A DNA stretch of 64,000 bases from JBCCDY01 sp039030555 (GTDB lineage: Bacteria; Bacteroidota; Bacteroidia; Cytophagales; Cyclobacteriaceae). The notes beneath the pieces are model-generated. The model was not told where the DNA came from. It saw nothing but the letters and a program-made list of their open reading frames with translations, and searched no databases. The DNA is taken from positions 62,001 to 126,000 of the forward strand of contig JBCCDY010000008.1 of NCBI GenBank assembly GCA_039030555.1, given 5' to 3'. Shown piece by piece: positions 49,582 through 58,608 of this stretch (positions within the stretch are counted from its first letter, which is position 1; every line of letters starts with the position of its first letter). The position numbers and the translations under genes are program-made.

Positions 49582-51288
49582 ATGAACAGAAGAAAATTCA
49601 TAAAGAAAATACCATTGGTTGCGGGTGTTCCTTTCGCCCTGAATCACGTGCCCGTCAAAATATTGGCCCAACAATCTCCTTTGACCCGATTAGCAAGATT
49701 GGCGAACAATGATCGTGTGTTGATCATTCTTCAAATGCATGGCGGTAATGATGGTTTGAATATGTTGGTTCCGGTCGATAATTACGATACCTATTACAAC
49801 AGAAGGGCTAATATTGCCATCCCAGCCGATAATAGTGTACGAAAAATGATCGAGCTGGATTCTACCCTCGACCTAGACGCTCAGGTAGGGCTTCACCCTG
49901 ATATGCAGGATCTAAAGGATATGTATGACCGGGGGCAAGTTTCTGTAATTCAAGGTGTATCCTATAAAAATCAAAGTGGTTCACACTTCAGAGGAAGGGA
50001 TATCGTTCATATGGGTGGAGGATCAGAAGATTATTTCTCCTCTGGTTGGATTGGGCGTTATCTCCAAAAAGTGTATGAGCCCCTTCAATACCCGGATGAT
50101 TTTCCAAATGAAGAGATGCCAGATCCTTTGGCCATTGAATTGGGAAATGATGTTTCGTTGGTCTTTCATCAAGAAGGAAATATCCCGACTTCTATTTCTT
50201 TAGCGAATAATCCCGAAGGTTTTGCCAACCTCATCAATAACCTCGAGGGTTTTGAAGATGAAGGTATAGACCCGCGAGGCAGGCCGCCAGAATTCTTAAA
50301 CGAAAGCCCTTATGGCAAAGAGCTCAATTGGATTCTAGACTTAGAAGATAAATCGGAAGATTATGCAGAGCGATTGGTAGAGGTATTCAATAATGCCCCG
50401 GCCAGTTCAGTTCAATATCCTGAGCGTTACCCTTTTACGGCATCAAATGGAGGTCGTAACCCTCTTTCATCACAGCTTCAGCTCATTGCCCGGCTTTTAG
50501 AAGGAGGAGTTCAGACAAAGGTATTTTTAGTAAGGATCGGTGGCTTCGATACGCATGCCAATCAGGTTGAAGCGTTTGACCCAACTATGGGTAACCATGC
50601 AGCACTAATGTATCACATCTCTTCTGCCATGAGTGCTTTCCAAAGCGACCTCAGTGCGAGGGGCATCGAAAATAGGGCGTTGACCGTAACGACCTCTGAA
50701 TTCGGAAGAAGGATATCTTCGAACGGAAGTTTTGGTACTGACCACGGTCGTGGTGCACCTATGCTCGTTTTCGGTTCAGGAGCTACAGGTGGCGTGATTG
50801 GTAAAGTTCCTGATCTATCTCCGGAAAAAGGAAATGTAGACATGCAATTTGACTACCGACAGGTTTATTCCAGTATTTTGTTAGATTGGATGCAGCTCGA
50901 TCAAAATACTATTGCAGATGACATATTCTTCTCTGATTTTATAAATGGCCAAAGTGAAGATGGAACAACGTTCGAGAAGTTGGATATTGCCAACTCCGTC
51001 ATTACCAGTAACGAGCCTTTCTTTTCTGAGCGATACAAGCTTGAAGATCCGTATCCTAATCCAGCTGTAGATAAAGCTAAAATTCCTTTCTTTTTAAATA
51101 GAACACTAAAAGTCAGACTGACTTTGCTGGACAATAATGGCAATGAGGTCAAATTAATAGCCGATGGGGTTTATAATTCGGGTAGAAGTGAAGTAGAATT
51201 GGGTGTGAAAGATTTAACCTCCGGGGTTTATCATGTAAATATTAAAACGGAGCTATTCGAAGGTTCGAAGAGGTTGATCGTAGGGTAA
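49582..51288 (+). CDS. DUF1501 family protein with Tat signal and T9SS sorting domain
   Basis: 568 residues. A twin-arginine signal starts the protein (NRRKFIKKIPLVAGVPF). The DUF1501 sulfatase-like core has LIILQMHGGNDGLNMLVP, GSHFRGRDIVHMGGG, GGFDTHANQVE and TSEFGRRISSNGSFGTDHG. The last 75 residues begin DPYPNPAVDKAKIPF and end with VYHVNIKTE and a short basic tail, matching a type A C-terminal signal for type IX secretion. It should therefore be carried to the cell surface. A folded Tat substrate that also bears this signal is noteworthy. Confidence 0.88.
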   Translation: MNRRKFIKKIPLVAGVPFALNHVPVKILAQQSPLTRLARLANNDRVLIILQMHGGNDGLNMLVPVDNYDTYYNRRANIAIPADNSVRKMIELDSTLDLDAQVGLHPDMQDLKDMYDRGQVSVIQGVSYKNQSGSHFRGRDIVHMGGGSEDYFSSGWIGRYLQKVYEPLQYPDDFPNEEMPDPLAIELGNDVSLVFHQEGNIPTSISLANNPEGFANLINNLEGFEDEGIDPRGRPPEFLNESPYGKELNWILDLEDKSEDYAERLVEVFNNAPASSVQYPERYPFTASNGGRNPLSSQLQLIARLLEGGVQTKVFLVRIGGFDTHANQVEAFDPTMGNHAALMYHISSAMSAFQSDLSARGIENRALTVTTSEFGRRISSNGSFGTDHGRGAPMLVFGSGATGGVIGKVPDLSPEKGNVDMQFDYRQVYSSILLDWMQLDQNTIADDIFFSDFINGQSEDGTTFEKLDIANSVITSNEPFFSERYKLEDPYPNPAVDKAKIPFFLNRTLKVRLTLLDNNGNEVKLIADGVYNSGRSEVELGVKDLTSGVYHVNIKTELFEGSKRLIVG

Positions 51289-51305
51289 GCATCTAAATTC
51301 AATAA

Positions 51306-52130
51306 ATGAGATATCTAATATTTGTTCTTACGTTATTTTCCGTTTCAGCTTACAGCCAAAGGCCAGGCGGATACTTTCTTGATCAGCAATGGTGGATTGG
51401 AATACGTGGTGGTTTGAATGTTACTGAAGCTGTTCCTCAAACTTCCGTATCTGCTTTTAGCCCAATCAATTACGATGTTGAAGAAACAGAAAAATCATAT
51501 TCTTCTTATGATCAAATCGGGGTTTGGGTAGGGCTTGAATTCACCTATTCATTCAAACAGTTTTCTGTCGGTTTTCAACCGAATTTCAGGAGACAAAGCT
51601 TTTCTTACTCCAATTCCTACAGTTGGCAGAACGCCGAGACAGGAGCTTCATTTTTTCTGAATACAGACCAAGGCCATGACCTCGACTATTTAGAACTCCC
51701 TTTGATCTTTAAATATGAATATAAGATTGAACGTTGGACCCCATTTGTGCAATTCGGTGGGTACTATGGTTATTTACTGAATGCCAATAAACAAGTTGAA
51801 TTAAATGGCCTAGATGAAGCTTCCGGAGGTCAGGAGGAATTCATTCTTGAGTCTTTTTCATTGGGCGCTACCTCTCTTTTCGTCCGTTCTTCAGTAGGGC
51901 TTTTAGGCGGAATCGGGACTCATTATTCCCTGGGAAACATTCGCCTTACCTTCGATATCACCTATCGATATGGTTTGAACAACATTGCAAGCGTCGAAGA
52001 TCGATTTTCTGACAATCGTCTGGCTGGTATAGGAGATGCACTTGACGATATAGAACTCAGAAACCTGGCTTTTTCGGTCGGCGCACTTTTTCCTTTGAGA
52101 TTCTTAAGCAGTGGATACACCGCTTTTTAA
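51306..52130 (+). CDS. PorT-like outer membrane beta-barrel protein
   Basis: 274 residues with a signal peptide (about 1-17, ending AYSQ). The remaining sequence is a barrel of about eight strands (WWIGIRGGLNVTEA, YDQIGVWVGLEFTYSF, WTPFVQFGGYYGYLL, RLTFDITYRYGLNN). Third gene of the DUF1800/DUF1501 unit, 17 bp after DUF1501, so it may be the membrane anchor or pore for the exported partner. That is inferred from order alone. Confidence 0.8.
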   Translation: MRYLIFVLTLFSVSAYSQRPGGYFLDQQWWIGIRGGLNVTEAVPQTSVSAFSPINYDVEETEKSYSSYDQIGVWVGLEFTYSFKQFSVGFQPNFRRQSFSYSNSYSWQNAETGASFFLNTDQGHDLDYLELPLIFKYEYKIERWTPFVQFGGYYGYLLNANKQVELNGLDEASGGQEEFILESFSLGATSLFVRSSVGLLGGIGTHYSLGNIRLTFDITYRYGLNNIASVEDRFSDNRLAGIGDALDDIELRNLAFSVGALFPLRFLSSGYTAF

Positions 52131-52140
52131 AAAACTGAAA

Positions 52141-53337
52141 ATGAAAAAAAAGATAATCTATTCCCTTTTAGTAGTATTGGTTTCATTGGTAGGGTGTGAG
52201 ATTGGAGATAATAGTTCCGCAGATCCTAGTGAGTCTTTCTTAAGAATATTTGATACCAATGAATTTGAAGCCGATTTCACTCCTTTGGATTTGGCAGAAA
52301 CTCCAGATGGTGGCTTTTTAGTCCTTAGTGGAATCAGAAGGGACGATTCTAACTTTCTGGGCGTACATGTTTTGAAGACCGACGAGTTCGGGACTTTTGT
52401 AAGCGAAACGGTACTTGACCCTTCATTTGTAAATCCTGTCGATCAGTTAGTAGAGATCAACGGCCTTTACTATTTCTTTTGTATGAATGAATTTCAAGAG
52501 GCCAGGCTCTTTTCTATGGATACATCCGGAATCGTTCAAGATCCTATTGCTGTAAATGCCGTTACCTACCCTTCTTACCTAACGGCTTCCGATCAAAACC
52601 TGCTTTTATTGAGCTATGATAATGATGATAAGAGAACGATTTTATCGGAGATCAGTACCGATGGTTCGTTGCTCAGGAGTCAGGGTTTTGGTATTGGAGC
52701 AGGTGTTGGCGTAGAAGAGCCGATCATAGACCATTTTACACGAACCGGAAGACAATTGCCTTTTTTCGCAGGAGTAATGGAAAACGGGACTTTCTTTTTC
52801 AATGGCTTCGTCAATTTTACGATATCTATGATCTTCACCCGATTAGATGGTGCCGAACCAAGCGGTATTCTACAAGGTCAGCAGGATGATGGTGCCATGA
52901 GTCGTGCTATTCCGATATCAGGCGGCAGGTTTGCTGCTTCCAGATTTAATTTCGGCGATAATTATTACATCCCTTCTGTGAACATTGAAGCAAACGGCAT
53001 CACATCCAGTACGGATCTCGCTGGCAATCCGATTTTGGAATTAGAATCCGATGCTCCTGTTGTTATTGAAGAAGTTGAGGTTGAAGGAGTGAGGTCCTTG
53101 ATTTTTGGAAGCAATACCAAAGATGGTCAAATATTGATCAGTGCTTATTCGGAAGAGACCGGAGAGTTAAATGGAATTCAATTTATTGGCTTTTCATCAC
53201 CTTATGAACTCGCTGATATTACTACTACGGAAGATGGTGGAATAGCTGTGTTGTCCAGGGTCTTTATTGCTGGAAGATTTCCAAGGATAGCTGTTAATAA
53301 AATTTCGGTAGATGAATTGAGGGTGTTGGTTCAGTAG
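52141..53337 (+). CDS. lipoprotein with beta-propeller-like repeats
   Basis: 398 residues from ATG at 52141; a GTG ten codons earlier overlaps the previous gene and would bury the signal. The lipobox is LVGC at about residues 16-19, so it is a lipoprotein. Repeats such as ETPDGGFLVLSG near the start and TTEDGGIAVLSR near the end suggest a beta-propeller. It is last in the four-gene unit and ends ahead of the terminator at 53385. Confidence 0.8.
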   Translation: MKKKIIYSLLVVLVSLVGCEIGDNSSADPSESFLRIFDTNEFEADFTPLDLAETPDGGFLVLSGIRRDDSNFLGVHVLKTDEFGTFVSETVLDPSFVNPVDQLVEINGLYYFFCMNEFQEARLFSMDTSGIVQDPIAVNAVTYPSYLTASDQNLLLLSYDNDDKRTILSEISTDGSLLRSQGFGIGAGVGVEEPIIDHFTRTGRQLPFFAGVMENGTFFFNGFVNFTISMIFTRLDGAEPSGILQGQQDDGAMSRAIPISGGRFAASRFNFGDNYYIPSVNIEANGITSSTDLAGNPILELESDAPVVIEEVEVEGVRSLIFGSNTKDGQILISAYSEETGELNGIQFIGFSSPYELADITTTEDGGIAVLSRVFIAGRFPRIAVNKISVDELRVLVQ

Positions 53338-53384
53338 ATTCCAAGCATAATATACCTAGCCCTCCATCAAAACTATAAAACAAA

Positions 53385-53412
53385 AAAGCCGATTTCTTAC
53401 GAAATCGGCTTT
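53385..53412. terminator. bidirectional terminator
   Basis: AAAGCCGATTTC and GAAATCGGCTTT form a perfect 12-bp stem with a TTAC loop between two convergent genes. An A-rich run precedes it, which gives T residues for the minus-strand gene. Confidence 0.88.
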
Positions 53413-53431
53413 CAGATAAATCTTTATTTGA

Positions 53432-53842
53432 CTAGTTCAAATCCGAGCCACCCCAAAGCTTAGAATACTCCTCGCAGTGGATAATGATCGATTTATAATC
53501 GCTCAAGTTAATGTTAGACGGAATTTCATGTTTATAAGCTCCCTTATATTGTTTGAGTTCTGCAACCAATGCAGCATTATTCCGATCGGCAGCATTTTTT
53601 CCGTTGACTTCTTTGTAAGGCTTTTTATATAGGAAAATCTTCAAGTCCGGCGCTTTGTCAGCATCAAAATTATCTTCAAAGATCACCCAATTCTTTCCAT
53701 CTTGTTTTACGATTTTCCAATCGCCTTCAAGGTCTGTTCTCCAACTATAGTTGTCAAATTCACCTTTGTGCAATACTTCCTGTGCCTGAACTGAGGCTAA
53801 AGTAAAAACAAAGACTGCTAAGGTCATTACTAATTTATTCAT
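53432..53842 (-). CDS. DM13 domain protein
   Basis: 136 residues: signal peptide (about 1-20, ending VQAQ) followed by a single DM13 domain. The domain's conserved Cys is in the late IIIHCEEYSKLWGG motif, and GKNWVIFEDNF lies in the middle. DM13 is a proposed redox or electron-transfer module in secreted proteins. It stands alone with a terminator at its 3' end. A thiol redox role is an inference from the family. Confidence 0.88.
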   Translation of the reverse strand: MNKLVMTLAVFVFTLASVQAQEVLHKGEFDNYSWRTDLEGDWKIVKQDGKNWVIFEDNFDADKAPDLKIFLYKKPYKEVNGKNAADRNNAALVAELKQYKGAYKHEIPSNINLSDYKSIIIHCEEYSKLWGGSDLN

Positions 53843-53908
53843 GGTTCATAAGTTTGGTTACTGGTTGATGTAAACTGATTTATATGAATTTCGTCAAAAA
53901 AAAGAAGA

Positions 53909-54571
53909 TTACCTCTTATTGATCAATTCATTTAATCCATCAACATTCAAATCTTTAAACGTATCAATAACCAAATCCGTACCAACTATTTCAGAACGAT
54001 TGTGTGTCGTCGCCACTCCGACAACTTTACAACCTGCATTTTTACCTGCCTCGACCCCACGTAAGGCATCTTCAAAAACAATACATCGCGAAGGTTCTGT
54101 TTCAACGTTTTCTGCCGACTTCAAATAAACTTCAGGATGAGGCTTTCCTTGAGTTACTTGAGTCGAATCAACGATCGAATCGAAGAAATGCCTTATACCC
54201 AAACCGTCAATAGTAAAAATTACATTTTCTGTTGGGGCTGAAGTTGCAACTGCAAGTTTAAACCCCTCCTCTCTGGCATCCTTTAAAAGCTCAATAAGAC
54301 CCTCATGGGCTTTAAGCTCAGGCCGGTACAGCTCCCGGTAGATCTCTTCTTTTTCGTGATCGTAGCTTACCACCTCTTCATCAGTCATAGACCTATTAAA
54401 AACTAATTCAAGGCAGTTTTTCATTCTACGACCATTCATTTGCTGTTTATAGAAAGCTTCTGTTAGCTCGAATCCATATTTTTCAGCAAACACCTGCCAT
54501 GCCTTAAAATGATACTTATGGTTATCTACAATAACCCCATCCATATCAAAAAGTAATGCTTTATTATTCAT
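53909..54571 (-). CDS. HAD-superfamily hydrolase, beta-phosphoglucomutase-like
   Basis: 220 residues of HAD subfamily IA. The nucleophile Asp is in LLFDMDGVIVDNHKYH, the Thr/Ser of motif II in VATSAP, the Lys in QGKPHPEVYL and the acidic pair in CIVFEDALRGVEAG. The HKYHFKAW cap region resembles beta-phosphoglucomutase. Sugar phosphate is the probable substrate, either as mutase or as phosphatase. It is a single-gene unit. Confidence 0.88.
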   Translation of the reverse strand: MNNKALLFDMDGVIVDNHKYHFKAWQVFAEKYGFELTEAFYKQQMNGRRMKNCLELVFNRSMTDEEVVSYDHEKEEIYRELYRPELKAHEGLIELLKDAREEGFKLAVATSAPTENVIFTIDGLGIRHFFDSIVDSTQVTQGKPHPEVYLKSAENVETEPSRCIVFEDALRGVEAGKNAGCKVVGVATTHNRSEIVGTDLVIDTFKDLNVDGLNELINKR

Positions 54572-54634
54572 ACGTTCAATTTACGTGTTTAAACATATAA
54601 GTTCTTCTTTATCAAGCAATTAAAGCAAATTTTT

Positions 54635-54664
54635 TTTGACAATTGGCAGAAGATGTTATCTTTG
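54635..54664 (+). promoter_or_regulatory. promoter of the 54690 lipoprotein gene
   Basis: TTTG (54635-54638) and TATCTTTG (54657-54664) are 18 bp apart, an exact match to the phylum consensus, with a 20-25-nt leader before ATG at 54690. Confidence 0.75.
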
Positions 54665-54689
54665 TTTAACCATATTAAATATTACAAAA

Positions 54690-55472
54690 ATGCAAAAATC
54701 AATCTTTAAAACCCTTTTCGTATTATGTGTATTATTTGCGAGCCCAATCTTTTTCATTTCTTGCTCAGATGATGATGAGGTTGAAGAACTCGGTACGCTA
54801 TCGAATGTTGATCCTGTAGTCTTTGAACGAGCTGAGGATGTAACGGTTCCGGATGCCATGCAACAGTCAACTGATCCAAATGCACAAGAAGTTAATGTAA
54901 CAGTTGCAGCATTATCTGGCTTCACGGCCTTCTCAAGCTTCTTCGTGGCTCCTCAGGGCGTTCAACCTGACCGGATAAACAATCCGATTGTGGGCACAAA
55001 TCAGAGAACTGCGAACGTACTACGCTCTGAAACTTACATATTTACTAGTCAGGGAGCTACTGTGGCCTTTCAAATTAGCGAAACTGCTGATGAGTTCATA
55101 TTTGAATATTTCTTCAGTTTAGATGGTGGAAATACCTATGTACTTTTCTACCTAGCTGCCCAAACTAAAGATGGTAGCTCAGCCTTCTTTGAACTATACG
55201 ATACAGATAATGGCAACATCGTATTCGCTTACGACTTTGAAGTAAATCCTGATGATTCAGTAACCGTCTCTTTTGAATCATTTGATAGCTCAGGATCTGT
55301 TGAGGAGAGTATCACTGGTACTTTCAACCCTGATGATTCAGGTGAACTTGAAGTATTTGAGGGTGGAAATTTAATTTTTGAAGCTGAATGGGATTCGGTC
55401 GGCAATGGTTCTTTCACGGAATTCGATTCAGCAGGAAACATCATAGACTCCGGCTCATGGACTGTTTCGTAG
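54690..55472 (+). CDS. lipoprotein of unknown function
   Basis: 260 residues from ATG at 54690; an upstream in-frame extension crosses the promoter and is rejected. The signal ends with FFISC and then SDDDEVEELG, typical of exposed lipoproteins in this phylum. The rest is acidic, rich in Asp/Ser/Gly, and beta-type, with repeated pieces in the last third (SFESFDSSGSVEESIT, FNPDDSGELEVFEGGN). No named family. It has its own promoter and terminator. Confidence 0.8.
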   Translation: MQKSIFKTLFVLCVLFASPIFFISCSDDDEVEELGTLSNVDPVVFERAEDVTVPDAMQQSTDPNAQEVNVTVAALSGFTAFSSFFVAPQGVQPDRINNPIVGTNQRTANVLRSETYIFTSQGATVAFQISETADEFIFEYFFSLDGGNTYVLFYLAAQTKDGSSAFFELYDTDNGNIVFAYDFEVNPDDSVTVSFESFDSSGSVEESITGTFNPDDSGELEVFEGGNLIFEAEWDSVGNGSFTEFDSAGNIIDSGSWTVS

Positions 55473-55493
55473 CTTAGACATTAATATTATATG

Positions 55494-55530
55494 AAAGCCC
55501 TCTCTGTCAATTGACAGAGAGGGCTTTTTT
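55494..55530 (+). terminator. terminator of the 54690 gene
   Basis: AAAGCCCTCTCTGTC and its complement make a perfect 15-bp stem around AATT, followed by a T run. It is the strongest hairpin in the window and lies only 30 bp before the next start. Confidence 0.95.
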
Positions 55531-55559
55531 TATTGTCAGGATTGCAGTATTATCGGCTT

Positions 55560-56552
55560 ATGGCAAAAGGAAGATTCGATAATCCGGTAGTTGCAGCCTT
55601 AAATGGCTTTTATGATTTATTTAGAGGGCAAAAGCTTGCAGATCGGTTAAAAGATACGGATCGCTTTGATGGAAAAACCGTACTGGTGACCGGAGCTAAC
55701 TCAGGTCTGGGTTTCGCGCTTTCTGTAGAAGCTGCTAAAAGAGGTGGACATGTAATTATGGCTTGTAGAAGGCAAATTCCCGAAGCTGGTGAAAAGGCAA
55801 AAGAATTATCGGGTTCAGATAATATCGAAATGAGGTATCTCGACCTAAGTAAGATCGATACTATCCATGAATTTTGCGATGGATTAAAAAAGGATGGTAT
55901 AACTCTTGACGTTACTGTTTTGAATGCAGCCTCTGCAGCACCTAAAGCCCGAAAAACACCTTCCGGTTTGGATGAGTTATTTCTTGTGAACTACTTCTGC
56001 AACTTTATACTAACCAACCTTTTACTTAATCAGAGAATCATTGAAATTGATCCTGACAAACAGCCCAGAATACTCTTTATTTCTTCCGATTCACATCAGG
56101 GGTCAACCAATGTCGACTATAAAGAATTCGGGAAGTATTTTGAATATGGGGTTTCAAAAGCGATCTCAAACTACAGTTATTTCAAGTTTGTACTGAATAC
56201 CTTTGCAACAGAGCTTTCCCGAAAGCTGAACAATGGGCAAATAAATGCCCAGGTTAATGCCATTTGTCCAGGCCCTGTTAATACAAATATCATCAAGGAG
56301 ACTCCTTTTCTTATCCGTCTGGCCTTAAGGGCTATTTTTACGATCATCTTCAGAAAGCCTTCTAAAGCAGCCCTCCCCGTGATTTATATGGCTTCGTCAG
56401 ATGATTACACAAACCGGACGAATGAATACCTCCACATGTTCAATCCGAAAGAAATGGACGAAAAGGTTTACGATGAGGCAGAAGGCAAAAAACTCTGGGA
56501 AGAATCGGCCAAACTTTGGAAAAAGGTCGATGAAAGGGCTTTGGATGTTTGA
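55560..56552 (+). CDS. short-chain dehydrogenase/reductase
   Basis: 330 residues from ATG at 55560. The earlier TTG at 55533 sits against the terminator stem and is rejected. Rossmann motif VTGANSGLGFAL, the NAAS of the NNAG position, catalytic Ser in LFISSDSH and Tyr-x3-Lys in YGVSKAISN are all present. The overall form resembles retinol-dehydrogenase-like enzymes. The substrate is unknown. Confidence 0.88.
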   Translation: MAKGRFDNPVVAALNGFYDLFRGQKLADRLKDTDRFDGKTVLVTGANSGLGFALSVEAAKRGGHVIMACRRQIPEAGEKAKELSGSDNIEMRYLDLSKIDTIHEFCDGLKKDGITLDVTVLNAASAAPKARKTPSGLDELFLVNYFCNFILTNLLLNQRIIEIDPDKQPRILFISSDSHQGSTNVDYKEFGKYFEYGVSKAISNYSYFKFVLNTFATELSRKLNNGQINAQVNAICPGPVNTNIIKETPFLIRLALRAIFTIIFRKPSKAALPVIYMASSDDYTNRTNEYLHMFNPKEMDEKVYDEAEGKKLWEESAKLWKKVDERALDV

Positions 56553-56630
56553 TTTCTAATGTTGCGCTATCGAGCCATTATGAAGGTCTGACGATAGTGT
56601 TTGTTAAATACTAAATTTCAGCTTGGACTC

Positions 56631-56813
56631 TTATTGGTTTATGTATCTAAAAAGCTCATAAACTAAAAAAGCAGGCCAAACAATCGCTTTTAAAAAACCC
56701 AGTACCCCAAACCAAAAGCTTGCCGCTTCTGAAATAAAGTATACCGCAGCACCTATCAAACCAATTCCATAAACAGCATCTGAAGGCATATTTTGTGTTT
56801 TCTTCTTACTCAT
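56631..56813 (-). CDS. small conserved membrane protein
   Basis: 60 residues. A basic N-terminus (SKKKTQNMPSDAVYG) is followed by two hydrophobic stretches joined near FWFGVLGFLKA and the end WPAFLVYELFRYINQ. I recall near-identical short proteins in related genomes, but none has a function. No operon partner. Confidence 0.75.
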   Translation of the reverse strand: MSKKKTQNMPSDAVYGIGLIGAAVYFISEAASFWFGVLGFLKAIVWPAFLVYELFRYINQ

Positions 56814-56935
56814 ACCTTTAGGTTCTAGCCATATTATAATTTACATACCAACTCCTTAACAGGCAATGATATATGTCATGTCGATCCAAACACTCCGTAA
56901 CAAGGAATGTACAGCTAAAGTGATATATTAAACCT

Positions 56936-57811
56936 ATGAAAATCCTCCAAACCATCCTGATGTTCATTTTCCTGATTGCTACAGGAATTATTTCAGGAGG
57001 CTATATCTCTTCACTTTTTATAGAGGAGGGTAGTGGTTTTACAGGAGGAGCCATTATTTTTTGGGGTATTCTATTTGGTTCATTAGCAGGTTTATTAATA
57101 GCTATTCTAATCAAGGCTAAAGCAAACCCCAAAAAGATTGTAAAACTGAATATTACACTTGCTATTGCACTACTCATTTTCTTCTTTTTCTTTATCCGCC
57201 ATGCTAAATCGAATGAGCCTGGGAGTAGTGACATTTTTTTCGTTCAAAACCTTCAGAAGAATGTGGGAATTGGTTTAGCCACTCCTAATTTCTATGAAAA
57301 GCGGGTAATCTATTTCTATAATCCAAACCTTCAAAAATCGGTGGGTGCGCACTCTCCTATTGATAGCTTAACATTCAAAAGGACAGAACTTGGGACAGAA
57401 ATCAGTTATGCTCCACCTTGGTTTTTCCCACTTCACATGAAAATGGATTATGATATTTTAAAGCTGAAGGTTGTTAGTATGACTTCGGATTGGATACAAG
57501 TAGAAGTCAATAAAGCGACCGGCCGAACCGTTTGGATGGATCGATTTGACGTTAGTCTTTCTTCCTGGGAAACCTTCTTACTAGAAGTTCATTCTGTTGA
57601 ATTTTTAGATGCTTCGCAGGAGATCAAGGTCAAGCCCTTAGATCATTCTTCTAAAGTGACCATAGAGGGAGCATTTATGAGGCCCATCGAAGTTAAGAGT
57701 GAGTGGTTAAAAGTTGAACTTCTGGATTCTGAATATAAGGCTGTTGGTGAAGGTTGGATTAAATGGAGAAAAGGTTCTCAGCTTTTGATTAGTTATGACC
57801 TGTTAAGTTGA
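56936..57811 (+). CDS. membrane protein of unknown function
   Basis: 291 residues. Three membrane helices (about 5-25, 36-60 and 73-90) are followed by a 200-residue soluble domain rich in beta-strands, probably periplasmic (VIYFYNPNLQKSVGAHSPID, WIQVEVNKATGRTVWMDRF). No named family. Its 3' end overlaps the convergent TIGR03915-family gene by 23 bp. Confidence 0.75.
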   Translation: MKILQTILMFIFLIATGIISGGYISSLFIEEGSGFTGGAIIFWGILFGSLAGLLIAILIKAKANPKKIVKLNITLAIALLIFFFFFIRHAKSNEPGSSDIFFVQNLQKNVGIGLATPNFYEKRVIYFYNPNLQKSVGAHSPIDSLTFKRTELGTEISYAPPWFFPLHMKMDYDILKLKVVSMTSDWIQVEVNKATGRTVWMDRFDVSLSSWETFLLEVHSVEFLDASQEIKVKPLDHSSKVTIEGAFMRPIEVKSEWLKVELLDSEYKAVGEGWIKWRKGSQLLISYDLLS

Positions 57812-58604
57812 GTACCTTTTCACTCAAATATTTCCAATACCGCCTTGGCACGTGCTGAACATGCAGCTTCATATTCTTTCGACTTTTGATATTCGTACTT
57901 TTAAAATAATCAGCCCAAAGACGCTGAAAACCCATCTCTTCCGGGTCCAAGATTATAGCTGATCCGCCAGAAGATACAGTATCTGACTCCAGGCTTAATT
58001 CCACTTCCTCTACTTTTTCCAGATCATAATATATTCCGTACTTTCTTTTAAGGTCATAAATCAGCCACTTTTGATCTGCATAGCGATTCTTAAAATGTTT
58101 GATGATTAAAGGAAGGACATCAAAATCCGGCTCTATTGAAGCAAAATAGATGTGGTCTTTGGTTAATTTGAACCTTACAAATGCATGCATTCTATGAACT
58201 TCTCTTCCTACCATTTTAGCTGTTTTGGCAACCTTCAAAACATACGGATTTCCATAGTCACCACTAACCGAAAATGATTTTGCAAAGACCAACTTAATGT
58301 ATTGAAATAATACCTGATCTATTTCGGGAATCTCACTCAAAAAGACTGCGTAGATTTTTTTTAGTTCCATAGGCCTGAGTTTTTTTGAGAGTCCTCTCCA
58401 AACCCTTTCAGCGTGTTCAGTATCAGAAAAAATCTTTATAGAGGTTGAGAATAGATATGGTGAGCTTTCAAGCACATTCTTGTCAAAGGCTTTCGAAAAG
58501 GAAACGCCATCTAACTTACGCTCATAAGATTCATAAACCGCGCTTAAGAAACCTTCAAAAGTACCATCGTAAACGAGTGTATAATGTTGCTCTTGTGAAA
58601 CCAT
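57789..58604 (-). CDS. TIGR03915-family putative DNA metabolism protein
   Basis: 271 residues. The N-terminus LVYDGTFEGFLSAVYESYER is the hallmark of the family that always neighbours a SplB-like radical-SAM protein, and in other species is fused to a uracil-DNA glycosylase-like domain. MVGREVHRMHAFVRFKLT and the WLIYDLKRKYGIYYDL segment also fit. Here there is no fused glycosylase. It is 4 bp behind the radical-SAM gene. Role in DNA repair is inferred from family. Confidence 0.88.
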   Translation of the reverse strand: MVSQEQHYTLVYDGTFEGFLSAVYESYERKLDGVSFSKAFDKNVLESSPYLFSTSIKIFSDTEHAERVWRGLSKKLRPMELKKIYAVFLSEIPEIDQVLFQYIKLVFAKSFSVSGDYGNPYVLKVAKTAKMVGREVHRMHAFVRFKLTKDHIYFASIEPDFDVLPLIIKHFKNRYADQKWLIYDLKRKYGIYYDLEKVEEVELSLESDTVSSGGSAIILDPEEMGFQRLWADYFKSTNIKSRKNMKLHVQHVPRRYWKYLSEKVLNLTGHN

Positions 58605-58608
58605 TTCA

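Noticed and set aside
52111..52140. GTG start for the propeller lipoprotein
   Set aside because: It overlaps the preceding gene and puts ten extra residues before an otherwise ideal lipoprotein signal.
54636..54689. Earlier start for the lipoprotein at 54690
   Set aside because: It lies across the promoter boxes and would displace the signal peptide from the N-terminus.
55533..55559. TTG start for the short-chain dehydrogenase
   Set aside because: It sits three bases past the terminator hairpin; the ATG at 55560 leaves a normal leader.
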